Of a stretch of DNA of 64,000 nt, positions 1 to 8,324 are shown piece after piece (positions within the stretch are counted from its first letter, which is position 1; each line of letters begins with the position of its first letter). The DNA lies in assembly GCF_021729085.1 (NCBI RefSeq), contig NZ_JAJSAR010000001.1, positions 1,550,001 through 1,614,000 of the forward strand, in the 5' to 3' direction. The stretch comes from Pseudohongiella sp. O18. GTDB taxonomy: Bacteria > Pseudomonadota > Gammaproteobacteria > Pseudomonadales > Pseudohongiellaceae. The position numbers were made by a program, and so were the translations under genes. The notes beneath the pieces are model-generated. The model did not search any database, was not told the DNA's origin, and was given only the letters and a program-made list of their open reading frames with translations.

Positions 1-1476
1 GTTGAAGAGAGTATTGAGCAGTCGGTCGTAATGGGTTTTGTAAGCGGTTCCAGTGCCAACTGGTTCTCTCTGCAGGGTGGTCCTGTTTCATTTGCAGCCG
101 GTGGTGAATGGCGCGAAGAGAAAAGCTCACAGTCCTTCGACAGCTACGATCAGGGCATTATCCAGGTCAGCGGTGTAACGCCGCAGGGCACCAGCTTCAG
201 TCCGGGAGACTGGGTAGGTGACGTCAGTGCCGCAAAGAGCCTGGGCAGCTCACCCGGTAACCGGCTGCTGAATACCAGTGCCAAGTATGATGTATGGGAT
301 ATGTTTGTGGAAGCAGAACTGCCCATTCTGGCCGGTCTGCCCCTGGCAGAGACACTGACAGTTGATGCGGCTTTCCGTCGTGCTGACTATTCGACCTTTG
401 GTAGCAACGATACTTACAGTGTTGGCGGTGTCTGGGCGCCCGTCATGGACTTCCGTATCCGCGCCAATTACAGCGAAGCGGTACGGGTACCTAACCTGTT
501 CGAACTGTATTCGCCAGAGCAGGGACAAAGCTTCCGTCCCAATGATCCCTGTGATGCATCGCAGATTGCCAGTGGCCCGAATCCGGCCCTGCGACAGGCT
601 AACTGTGTGGCCGATCTGACCGCCAATGGTGTACAGCAGTCAAAAATCTTCGATGCCAACGGGAACTACATTTTCGTAGACCCGCTGTCAGCCGGATTCC
701 CGGGTGTCGTCGGGGGTAACCCAAACCTGAAGCCGGAAATTGCTACCACGGAGACGGTTGGTTTTGTATTCCAGCCGCGATTCCTGGAAGGCTTCACGAT
801 GAGCATGGATTACTGGAACATCGAAATTGAGGAGGCGATTGCCGAGATTTCTTCTCAGAACATTGTGAACAGCTGCTACGACGCGGCATCAATCAACAAC
901 CCGTTCTGTGAATTGATTCAGCGTAACAGCACTTCAACATCAGCACAGTCCGGCGGTTTTGTCTTCCTTCGTCAAACCCAGCTGAACTTTGGTGAAGCGT
1001 TGGCAGAAGGTGTTGACTTGAACCTGTCATACCGCTTTCAGCTGGCTGACTACAACATCTCCTTGAGCACTAACGTGACCAAGCAGCTGAAGCTTGACTT
1101 CGTCGAGCCCACCAACCCGGGCGAAGAAGCTGTCGTTGACGAAGACCTGTTGGAGATGCGTTCGCCAGAATATGCTGGACAGTTGTCTGCCACCGTTGGT
1201 CGCGACAACTGGAGTATCAGTCTGCGATCACAGTATCTGAGCGAGATGGCGCTGACAGGCCCAATTGAGACTGCAGTCCAGAACTACGGTGAAGGCATTT
1301 TCACTGACGAGTTCTACTCACACAACCTGTCGGGTAACTACCAGTTCAATGATACCGTGCGTTTCTATGGTGGTATCAGCAACATTACCGATGAAAAACC
1401 GTTCATAACTGAACGTGCCTATCCAGTGAGCCCGGTTGGCCGCTCCTACTTCCTGGGTATTAACGTCGCACTCTGA
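1..1476 (+). CDS. TonB-dependent outer-membrane receptor, C-terminal part (5' end outside window)
   Basis: The frame is open from base 1, so the gene begins upstream and only the last 491 codons are seen. The protein has the alternating aromatic/polar pattern of a TonB-dependent receptor beta-barrel. Family hallmarks are visible: a VRVPNLFELYSP-type segment near residue 162, an NPNLKPEIATTETVGF segment near 240, and a C-terminal strand ending in YFLGINVAL. The plug domain and TonB box are missing because they lie outside the window. Such receptors import scarce substrates across the outer membrane using TonB/ExbBD energy. It precedes the exported ureohydrolase genes on the same strand, so a guanidino compound or a peptide carrying one is a reasonable guess for its ligand. 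That is inference from position only. Confidence 0.9.
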   Translation, partial: VEESIEQSVVMGFVSGSSANWFSLQGGPVSFAAGGEWREEKSSQSFDSYDQGIIQVSGVTPQGTSFSPGDWVGDVSAAKSLGSSPGNRLLNTSAKYDVWDMFVEAELPILAGLPLAETLTVDAAFRRADYSTFGSNDTYSVGGVWAPVMDFRIRANYSEAVRVPNLFELYSPEQGQSFRPNDPCDASQIASGPNPALRQANCVADLTANGVQQSKIFDANGNYIFVDPLSAGFPGVVGGNPNLKPEIATTETVGFVFQPRFLEGFTMSMDYWNIEIEEAIAEISSQNIVNSCYDAASINNPFCELIQRNSTSTSAQSGGFVFLRQTQLNFGEALAEGVDLNLSYRFQLADYNISLSTNVTKQLKLDFVEPTNPGEEAVVDEDLLEMRSPEYAGQLSATVGRDNWSISLRSQYLSEMALTGPIETAVQNYGEGIFTDEFYSHNLSGNYQFNDTVRFYGGISNITDEKPFITERAYPVSPVGRSYFLGINVAL

Positions 1477-1493
1477 TAGAGCCTCTCCTGGTG

Positions 1494-1554
1494 CTACTGC
1501 CCGCCGCTGTCAACTCTCCTGTTTATTGGTGAGTTGGCTGAGGCGGGCAAGTAG
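1494..1554 (+). terminator. Long stem-loop after the TonB receptor gene
   Basis: A 12-base arm (1494-1505) pairs with 1542-1554 with one bulged base. An inner 8-base arm GTCAACTC pairs with GAGTTGGC through one G-U pair. Only three U follow, so it may be a weak intrinsic terminator or an attenuating or mRNA-stabilising hairpin between the receptor and the ureohydrolase operon. Confidence 0.5.
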
Positions 1555-1610
1555 TTTCCGGCTTACCAGCCTCAGCGCAGTCGGCTGCGGATATAAAGCA
1601 AGGAAAAAAG

Positions 1611-3080
1611 ATGACAACAAAAAACAATCAAACAAATATTGGCAGGCACATGCGCCTGTTACTCCAGGTAACTCTCAGCAGCGCACTTCTGTTGGGCCAG
1701 TTTGCCACGGCACAGACAGAAGAAGAGTCTGATCATCCCGAGCTGGTAGAGTTCCCCGCCTCGCTGGACAGTCGCCTGGGTCTGCTTAGCGACGAGGAAC
1801 TCGAGTTTCTCCGCACCCCCCGAAATACTCGCTCCTACGCCGAAGATCTTGATCAGCTAGTAGAGCAGATCGAAAAACGTTCTGCAGACGAGGTCAAGGC
1901 TTATGTTGAGGCCATGATGTGGGTGCGGGATCAGCGTGGTTTTCAGGAAGGTCAGGATCTGGACCATATTCCCTTGAATACGGATACACCAGAATTCAAT
2001 GCCTGGAAAGTCAGGCGTCCCCGCAGTTTTGACCCAGAACGTGAACCAGGCCCCATCAGCCTCGGGCGCTACATGCGTGGTAACGGAGGTATTCCGACAT
2101 TCGCTGGTGCGCCTGTTGCACTAACGCCAGAAGATCTTATCGCCGGTGAAGTAGACGTGGCCTTTGTGGGTGCGCCGCTAAATATGGGATCCGGTTGGCG
2201 CGGCGCGCAGCACGGACCACTGGCGCTGCGAACGATGGGTCGTATGAGTGGCAATGACCAGTACACACAGGTTAACGCGGGATCGGTGTTGAACATCGTC
2301 GATTACGGAGACATTGCCATCGATAACGACAGCACCGAGCGCAGCATGGAACATGTACGTGAAGTGGTGCGGGAAATTGTTGAGACCGGTGCCATTCCAT
2401 TCATTATTGGTGGTGACCATTCTCTGGAGTATCCCAACGTGGCAGCACTTGTGGATGTCTTTGGTGTCGGCAATCTGGGCGTTATTCACTTTGATGCGCA
2501 TTACGATGTCGGCCGGGATCGTGCCCACCTGATTGACCACGGGGCACCCATTTATCGATTGCTGAATGAAGGACTCATTACTGGCGCTGACTATATACAG
2601 GTTGGACTGCGTGCGAATAGTCCAAATGAAAGCATTTTCCGCTGGATGCGCGAAGAAGGTTTCAAGTACCACACTATGGCCGAAGTGGAAAAGTATGGAT
2701 GGGACTATGTACTGGAGCGCGTACTGGCAGAAGCCAAGGGTGACGGACGCAAACTCTATATCTCATTCGATGTTGACGTACTGGATCCTTCCTATACCTC
2801 GGCAACCGGAACACCGGTGTCTGGCGGAATTAAACCACGAGAGGCGATACCTATCGTGCGTCGCCTTTGTGCGGAATCCAATGTGGTGGGGTTCGACCTG
2901 GTTGAAGTCGCACCCGAGCTGGATCCGACCTACGTTACAACCCTTCACAGTGCTGCTATTGCCAAAGCCTGCCTGACCGGCGTGGCGATGCGACGACTTG
3001 AATTGACAGAACCACATTATCTTAACCCTGTATCGCTGGATCACGCCCAGGACGATTACCACGAGGAGAATCAACAATGA
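1611..3080 (+). CDS. Exported ureohydrolase (agmatinase/arginase family), catalytic copy 1
   Basis: A 489-residue ureohydrolase-fold enzyme of the family that hydrolyses guanidino compounds to urea plus an amine. A signal peptide (residues 1 to about 35, hydrophobic core then FATA before Gln) predicts export. An acidic extension of roughly 130 residues precedes the catalytic core (about 180-465). All six binuclear-metal ligands are present: His270 in GGDHS, Asp295, His297 and Asp299 in DAHYD, and Asp387 and Asp389 in SFDVDVLDP. Cytoplasmic agmatinases are usually about 300-320 residues without a signal, so length and location are both unusual. The start has AAGGA eight bases upstream. Its stop overlaps the next start by four bases. 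Close to the third copy (4574). The substrate (agmatine, guanidine, methylguanidine, guanidinobutyrate or other) cannot be read from the sequence. Confidence 0.88.
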   Translation: MTTKNNQTNIGRHMRLLLQVTLSSALLLGQFATAQTEEESDHPELVEFPASLDSRLGLLSDEELEFLRTPRNTRSYAEDLDQLVEQIEKRSADEVKAYVEAMMWVRDQRGFQEGQDLDHIPLNTDTPEFNAWKVRRPRSFDPEREPGPISLGRYMRGNGGIPTFAGAPVALTPEDLIAGEVDVAFVGAPLNMGSGWRGAQHGPLALRTMGRMSGNDQYTQVNAGSVLNIVDYGDIAIDNDSTERSMEHVREVVREIVETGAIPFIIGGDHSLEYPNVAALVDVFGVGNLGVIHFDAHYDVGRDRAHLIDHGAPIYRLLNEGLITGADYIQVGLRANSPNESIFRWMREEGFKYHTMAEVEKYGWDYVLERVLAEAKGDGRKLYISFDVDVLDPSYTSATGTPVSGGIKPREAIPIVRRLCAESNVVGFDLVEVAPELDPTYVTTLHSAAIAKACLTGVAMRRLELTEPHYLNPVSLDHAQDDYHEENQQ

Positions 3081-4519
3081 AGTGCTCAAAAATGAAGTAC
3101 GTGGCGATGGTCTCTACAAGTATGTGTCTGTTCCTTGGAGCCTGTGCCAGCACAACTTCCAGCTCCAGTTCGGTGATGTTGTCATCGTCGGAGCCGACGC
3201 CCGACGCGGTGGCGATGCCGGAAAGTGTGACCGATAAACTGGCGCTTTTGACACCCGAACAGCGCAGCTTTTTACGCGGGACCGAACCGCTGCGGATTGT
3301 CGCGTCTCGCGAGAAACTGATGCAGGAGCTGGACAGCCGCACGCCAGAGCAAATTGCACTTTATGTGTCCGATATGATGCAGGCGCTTGATGAATTTGCC
3401 TACGACCCCGAGCGCGACATGGGGCAGATTCCACTTAACCCTGAAGCAAGCGGATTCAACAGCTGGAAGATTGTTCGTCCTGAAGCCTTGTGGGAGCGAC
3501 GCCGTACTCCGGGTCCCTTCAGTGTCTCGCGTTATATTCACCAGTGGGGTGGTATTCCCACTTTTGCTGGTGCGCCAGTCGCTATTACGCCTGCAGACCT
3601 GGTTGCTGGCAAAGTTGATATTGCCATCTCCGGTATTCCGCAAAGTATGAGCAGTGGCTCACGCGATGCGCGCAACGGTCCCGAAACACTGCGCGCGATG
3701 AGTGGCATAGCCGACTCCAACGTGCATGCCCTGATTGATCCTATGGCAGTGCTCAATATTGTCGATTATGGTGACTTTAACGTCGACCGCATGAGTGTGG
3801 AGCGCAGCATTGGTCATATCACCGAGCAGGTCACACTTCTGGCTGAGACAGGTGCTGTCCCGTTCCTGGTTGGCGGTGACCATTCCGTGATGTATCCGAC
3901 GGTGAAGGCTGTCAAGACTGCCATGGGCGATGAGGAACTGACTGTTGTTCATCTCGGTGCGCACTACAACGCCGAGCCGACTCGCGCACACCGCCTGTCA
4001 GATCGTGATGCTGTCTATCGTCTGATGGACGAACAGATTATCAGTGGTGAAAACCTGATTCAGGTGGGGCTGCGCGGACCGCAACCCACGCGCGAAGCCT
4101 TTATGTGGATGCGAGAGCAAGGTGTCAAATATCACACCATGGCGGAAATCGAGCTTCGCGGCTGGGACTCGGTCATGAATCGTGTCATAGACGAGGCAAA
4201 AGACTCTGGCAATCCAGTTTACATTTCATTTGATGTCAGCATATTTGATCCCTCAGCAGTTTCTGGCATTGGTCGCGCAGTTCCTGGTGGTCTGACGGTG
4301 CGCGAACTTCAGCCTTTGCTGCGCCGTTTGTGCGCGGAAACTCAGATCGCCGGATTTGAACTCATGGACCTGGCCCCGATGCTGGACTTCAGCTATGTCA
4401 GCGCCATGAATGCCAATGCCATGTTGAACGCCTGTCTGACGGGTGTGGCGATGCGAAAAAGTGGGCTGACCGAGGAAAACTACCTGGATCCAATAGCGGT
4501 GGATCATGGTCAGGACTGA
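3077..4519 (+). CDS. Ureohydrolase-family lipoprotein with degenerate metal site (probable pseudoenzyme)
   Basis: A 480-residue paralogue of its two neighbours, translationally coupled to the first (ATGA overlap). The N-terminus has a lipobox LGAC with Cys23, followed by a Ser/Thr-rich linker, so it should be a lipoprotein. Ala at +2 favours the outer membrane. Three of the six metal ligands are replaced: the DAHYD motif is GAHYN (Gly294, Asn298) and the DVD motif is DVS (Ser388). His269, His296 and Asp386 remain. The full ureohydrolase length and fold signature (GGDHS, IPTFAGAP, HTMAEIE) are kept without frameshift, so it is a maintained protein rather than a decaying gene. A role as a scaffold, a membrane-tethering partner or a regulatory subunit of the catalytic copies is inferred. 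Hydrolysis with a single altered metal site is an alternative. Confidence 0.85.
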   Translation: MKCSKMKYVAMVSTSMCLFLGACASTTSSSSSVMLSSSEPTPDAVAMPESVTDKLALLTPEQRSFLRGTEPLRIVASREKLMQELDSRTPEQIALYVSDMMQALDEFAYDPERDMGQIPLNPEASGFNSWKIVRPEALWERRRTPGPFSVSRYIHQWGGIPTFAGAPVAITPADLVAGKVDIAISGIPQSMSSGSRDARNGPETLRAMSGIADSNVHALIDPMAVLNIVDYGDFNVDRMSVERSIGHITEQVTLLAETGAVPFLVGGDHSVMYPTVKAVKTAMGDEELTVVHLGAHYNAEPTRAHRLSDRDAVYRLMDEQIISGENLIQVGLRGPQPTREAFMWMREQGVKYHTMAEIELRGWDSVMNRVIDEAKDSGNPVYISFDVSIFDPSAVSGIGRAVPGGLTVRELQPLLRRLCAETQIAGFELMDLAPMLDFSYVSAMNANAMLNACLTGVAMRKSGLTEENYLDPIAVDHGQD

Positions 4520-4573
4520 TTGCAATTACAGGAAGAATCGCCAAACGTGTTTCAACATTGACAGGTATTCAGT

Positions 4574-6061
4574 ATGAACTTTGAATTAACAAAAACGCGT
4601 TTTTCCTGTCGGACCATGCTGCTGTCGGCACTATGTCTGTCCGCTTTGCTTTCATGGCAGTCAGGCCATGCACAGTCTTCAGAGGAAGCCGAGGAAGAGC
4701 CGGAGTCGATTGAGTTTCCCAGTAATCTCGCCGACCGACTGGCGCCGCTGACTGAGGAAGAGATGGCTTTTCTGTCGGATCCGTCGATGACCCGTTCTTA
4801 TGCGGAGACTCCGGAGGAGCTGTTTGAAGCGCTGGAAAAACGCAGCCCGGATGAAGTGAAGGCCTACGTTCAGGCAATGATGTGGGTTCGGGAACAGCGC
4901 CCCTTTCAGGAAGGTGTGGATGAGGCGTTTATTCCTTTGAATACTGACTCACCCGATTTCAATGCCTGGACAGTCAGACGTCCCCGCAGTTTCGACCCTG
5001 AGCGTGAGGATGGTCCCATCAGTCTGGGCCGTTACATGGGGGGTAATGGTGGCATTCCAACCTTTGCCGGCGCCCCGGTAGCCCTGACGCCAGAGGATCT
5101 GGTCGCGGGTGATGTGGACATCGCCATCGTGGGTGCACCACTGAACATGGGATCTGGTTGGCGTGACGCCGACCATGGACCATTGGCCCTGCGCCTGCGC
5201 GGCGGCATGGCCGGTAACGATCAATATACCCAGGTCAATGCCAGTTCCGTGCTGAATATCGTCGACTATGGCGATATTGCCATCGACAACGACAGTACCG
5301 AGCGCAGCATGCAGCATGTGCGCGAAGTGGTCAGAGAAATTGCCAGTACCGGCGCCATTCCGTTCATCATTGGTGGTGACCACTCCCTGGAATACCCCAA
5401 CGTTGCGGCCATGGTGGATGTTTATGGCAAGGGAAACGTCGGAGTGATCCATTTTGATGCACACTACGACGTTGGCCGCGACAGTCCTCACTATATCTCA
5501 CACGGTCAGCCTATCTATCGACTGCTGCGTGAGGATCTGATCACCGGTGCGGACTACATTCAGGTGGGCCTTAGATCGGGCAGCCCAAATGAGCGCATCT
5601 ACCGCTGGATGCGTGAAGAGGGCTTTAAATACCACTCTATGGCTGAGGTTGAGCGTTATGGCTGGGACTACGTCCTGGAGCGTGTGCTGGCTGAAGCCAA
5701 AGGTGATGGCCGCTATCTATATATTTCCTTCGATGTGGATGTGCTCGATCCCTCCTATATCGCCGGTACTGGCACGCCAGTTGCAGGAGGTATGACACCG
5801 CGTGAGTCGATACCGATCATCCGTCGCCTGTGTGCGGAAGACCAGGTAATCGGTTTCGATCTGGTTGAAGTGGCCCCCGCACTTGACCCGGCCTACACAA
5901 CGGCACTGCACAGCGCAGCCATTGTAAAGGCCTGTCTGACGGGAATTGCGATGCGGGCAGAGGGTATTGACGAGCCTCATTACCTGAACCCGGTATCCCT
6001 TGACCACGCCCAGGATGACTATCACGCCAGGAACGCGCCCGATGAATCTGCCGAGCCTTAA
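4574..6061 (+). CDS. Exported ureohydrolase (agmatinase/arginase family), catalytic copy 2
   Basis: A 495-residue protein strongly similar to the first copy along its full length. It has a signal peptide (residues 1 to about 34, ending SGHA before Gln), an acidic linker, the same N-terminal extension and a complete metal site: His270, Asp295, His297, Asp299, Asp387 and Asp389. The two catalytic copies differ mainly in the signal and linker, which points to duplication, while the middle lipoprotein copy is far more diverged. It follows that copy after 54 bases and lies 27 bases before the parvulin-like gene, so it is probably in the same operon. Expected reaction: guanidino compound plus water to urea plus amine, in the periplasm. 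The metal (Mn2+ or Ni2+) is unknown, and the nickel-related genes nearby make Ni2+ worth considering. Confidence 0.88.
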   Translation: MNFELTKTRFSCRTMLLSALCLSALLSWQSGHAQSSEEAEEEPESIEFPSNLADRLAPLTEEEMAFLSDPSMTRSYAETPEELFEALEKRSPDEVKAYVQAMMWVREQRPFQEGVDEAFIPLNTDSPDFNAWTVRRPRSFDPEREDGPISLGRYMGGNGGIPTFAGAPVALTPEDLVAGDVDIAIVGAPLNMGSGWRDADHGPLALRLRGGMAGNDQYTQVNASSVLNIVDYGDIAIDNDSTERSMQHVREVVREIASTGAIPFIIGGDHSLEYPNVAAMVDVYGKGNVGVIHFDAHYDVGRDSPHYISHGQPIYRLLREDLITGADYIQVGLRSGSPNERIYRWMREEGFKYHSMAEVERYGWDYVLERVLAEAKGDGRYLYISFDVDVLDPSYIAGTGTPVAGGMTPRESIPIIRRLCAEDQVIGFDLVEVAPALDPAYTTALHSAAIVKACLTGIAMRAEGIDEPHYLNPVSLDHAQDDYHARNAPDESAEP

Positions 6062-6088
6062 CAGGGCTCGGTGTGCAGGAGAAACTTG

Positions 6089-6982
6089 ATGTTTGACAGA
6101 CTGTTGAAAGAACCACTGGCCATATTCTGTGTGGCGGCGGCGGGCATATTTGTCGTTGATGCGATCAGAAACGGTGGGGAAACCACGGAGAGTCTGGCGG
6201 AGGCTGACCAGAATGCGGTCAGCACGATTATTGTGAACGAAGCCGTGGTGGACATTCTGCAGGAAGATTTTGAGTGGCTGGAAGGCCGCGAGCCCAACGA
6301 AGAGGAAACCGAACAGATCGTTCAGGAATGGCTGAATGAGGAAATCGTTTTTCGTGAAGCACTGCGTCAGAACATGCATCTGTCCGACGGCAAAATGCGC
6401 GCCCACCTGATTGAGAAAGTCCGCCTGTTGTGGGCTGGGGTACCGAGCACACCCAGCGAAGAAGACCTGCTTGCCTTCTACATGGACAATATTCAGGAGT
6501 ACTACAGTGAAACCCGCGTCAGTTTTGATCAGGTCTTTTATTCAGAGCAACCTGAGAATGCTGACGAGTTGTTGGAGCGACTGCGTTCTGGTGAAGACAT
6601 CGAAGGCGAGCGTTACTGGCTGGGAGACAATATGTCGGACTATGCTGCCAGTATTCTGCGTTCCAGTTTTGGTGGAGAATTCTTTACTGCACTTCTGGAG
6701 GCGCCCCTGGAAACCTGGATGGGCCCCTATCAGTCACCACGTGGTTACCATTACGTCAAGGTCAGCGGTGTGCAGCAACCTCAGCCAATAGCCTATGAAG
6801 CGGTTCGTGACAGACTGCTGCAGGACTGGTCAGATGCAATGCTTTTCAATCGGGTGGCTGAGCGCACCGAGCAGATTCGTGATGAGTTTGATGTCGTCTA
6901 TGACTCCAGCGGGGAAGTCAGTTCCAGCGTAGAGGCATTGCTGGCAAGCGCCAGAAATCTGCGCGAAGAAGAGGGGCACTGA
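6089..6982 (+). CDS. Membrane-anchored parvulin-like peptidyl-prolyl isomerase
   Basis: 297 residues from the ATG at 6089, which has AGGAG seven bases upstream. An N-terminal hydrophobic segment (about residues 8-24) probably anchors it in the inner membrane. An acidic helical SurA/PpiD-like N-domain follows, then a parvulin-like region (about 130-235) with the GPYQSPRGYHYVKV segment typical of the last strand of rotamase domains. The middle of the rotamase region is shortened, so isomerase activity is uncertain and it may act only as a folding chaperone. It lies between three exported ureohydrolases and a HupE/UreJ gene and ends one base into the HupE start. A role in maturation of the exported proteins is inferred from this position. 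Confidence 0.75.
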   Translation: MFDRLLKEPLAIFCVAAAGIFVVDAIRNGGETTESLAEADQNAVSTIIVNEAVVDILQEDFEWLEGREPNEEETEQIVQEWLNEEIVFREALRQNMHLSDGKMRAHLIEKVRLLWAGVPSTPSEEDLLAFYMDNIQEYYSETRVSFDQVFYSEQPENADELLERLRSGEDIEGERYWLGDNMSDYAASILRSSFGGEFFTALLEAPLETWMGPYQSPRGYHYVKVSGVQQPQPIAYEAVRDRLLQDWSDAMLFNRVAERTEQIRDEFDVVYDSSGEVSSSVEALLASARNLREEEGH

Positions 6983-8079
6983 TGAAAGTGACAGGCGCTA
7001 CTCTCTTGCGACTGCGGCTTGCCCGATTTGCTGCACTGCTGTGTGCGCTGCTGTTGATGGCAGCACCGGCACGCGCTCATTATCTGGATATCGTGCAATT
7101 TACCCTGGTCGAACAGGCCAATCCGAATGTGCACCAACTGGTAGTGACCATGCCTGCCAACCTCGATGCCAATGCGCCTCTGCTCGTTCCTCGCCACTGT
7201 GTTCTGATGCAGCGCGATTCAGTAACAGAAGGGCAGTCGCATGTCGTCACCATGATGATTGACTGCGATCCAGAGCTGGCTGCGGAAGCGGGCACTGAGT
7301 TGACCGGGCAGATCGAAACGCGATGGGGTCGTGATGGCGGCATGCTGCAATTGCAGATGTTGGATGGCACCAGTTCGTCTGTCATGCTGTCGGGCAATCG
7401 AACCGGCATCAGTCTCGACATGCCAGTCTGGGACGAACTTGCCGCGCAACCACCGCAGGGCTTTTTTGAAAAGGCCTGGCGCTACCTTGAGCTTGGAACG
7501 GTACACGTTCTTATTGGCTGGGACCACCTCGCTTTTGTGTTCTGTCTGGCGATGCTTGCCACGGGGCTGCCGCTGATTGGCCTGATTACATCATTCACGG
7601 TAGGGCACTCACTGTCGCTTGCGCTGGCGCATCTTGGTCTGGTCAACATTCCAATTGCGCCAGTTGAAGCGGTGATCGCTCTGTCGGTTGTATTCATGGC
7701 GCGTGAGGTTTTCTTCACACCGGGCTCACGACTGAGCCTGCGGCGCGGGCAAGGCTCTGAAACCCTCTCGGGACCTCAGGCGCAAGTGCATTCGCATCGC
7801 TGGCGTATGGGTGTGACGGCTGCATTTGGACTCATTCATGGTCTCGGGTTCGCCAGCGTGTTGGGCGAGCTGGGTGTCTCTGCCGCTGATACGGTGATTG
7901 CACTGGCATTCTTTAATATCGGCGTTGAGGTAGGTCAGGTCTTGTTCGTGGGTGTCATTCTGCTGGCTCTTGCGATACTAAGACGCCTGGGTCGAGTGGA
8001 ATACGCACTGATACACGCAACCACGTGTCTCGTGGGCGGTATGGGGGTCTTCTGGACACTGCAACGGGTGGTCGGCTGA
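6982..8079 (+). CDS. HupE/UreJ family membrane protein
   Basis: 365 residues. A signal peptide ends at about residue 33 (APARA before His), followed by a periplasmic domain of about 130 residues. The C-terminal membrane domain has about six or seven helices and the family motifs: HVLIGWDHLAF (a HX5DH motif near 175), FTVGHS, GLIHGLGFAS and FNIGVEVGQ. HupE/UreJ proteins are associated with nickel enzymes (hydrogenase, urease) and thought to move nickel. A Ni2+ role here fits the downstream urease and perhaps the ureohydrolases. It overlaps the parvulin gene stop (TGATG), so it belongs to the ureohydrolase operon rather than to urtA, which starts 245 bases later. Confidence 0.85.
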   Translation: MKVTGATLLRLRLARFAALLCALLLMAAPARAHYLDIVQFTLVEQANPNVHQLVVTMPANLDANAPLLVPRHCVLMQRDSVTEGQSHVVTMMIDCDPELAAEAGTELTGQIETRWGRDGGMLQLQMLDGTSSSVMLSGNRTGISLDMPVWDELAAQPPQGFFEKAWRYLELGTVHVLIGWDHLAFVFCLAMLATGLPLIGLITSFTVGHSLSLALAHLGLVNIPIAPVEAVIALSVVFMAREVFFTPGSRLSLRRGQGSETLSGPQAQVHSHRWRMGVTAAFGLIHGLGFASVLGELGVSAADTVIALAFFNIGVEVGQVLFVGVILLALAILRRLGRVEYALIHATTCLVGGMGVFWTLQRVVG

Positions 8080-8177
8080 CAGGCTGGTTCCCTTGTTAAA
8101 TCAGCTGATTCGGCAGGTTCAGTCAGAGGCCGGATCGCTGCTACGTAGCAAAAGGGGTCATGAGGCGCATTCTGCGT

Positions 8178-8210
8178 CAAACTACGTAATACGCATTATG
8201 ACGTAGTTTG
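8178..8210. promoter_or_regulatory. Perfect inverted repeat upstream of urtA
   Basis: A 10-base perfect inverted repeat (CAAACTACGT, 13-base spacer, ACGTAGTTTG) sits 115 bases before the urtA start in a 245-base gap. A related CTACGTAG palindrome lies just upstream near 8142-8149. There is no U-tract, so this looks like an operator for a dimeric regulator of the urea operon rather than a terminator. No clear sigma-54 or NtrC site was recognised in the gap. Confidence 0.45.
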
Positions 8211-8324
8211 TGCCGTCAATCGCCGACTGGTCGCAGAGCCCTTTAAATTGCAACAATCTACTTAGCATCATGAACCTTGTCGCAGACTGTCAGGTTCGCC
8301 ATCAATCACCAGCAGGAGTAGACA

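Noticed and set aside
3077-4519. Treating the middle ureohydrolase copy as a pseudogene.
   Set aside because: It is full length, in frame, coupled to its neighbour and has a clean lipobox, so a maintained protein is more likely.
1611-6061. Naming the ureohydrolases speB (agmatinase) outright.
   Set aside because: The substrate cannot be told from metal motifs. The exported location and long N-terminal extension differ from characterised SpeB.
8080-8324. A sigma-54 promoter or NtrC site upstream of urtA.
   Set aside because: A TGG and a TTGCA occur near 8228-8252 but the spacing does not match the -24/-12 consensus.
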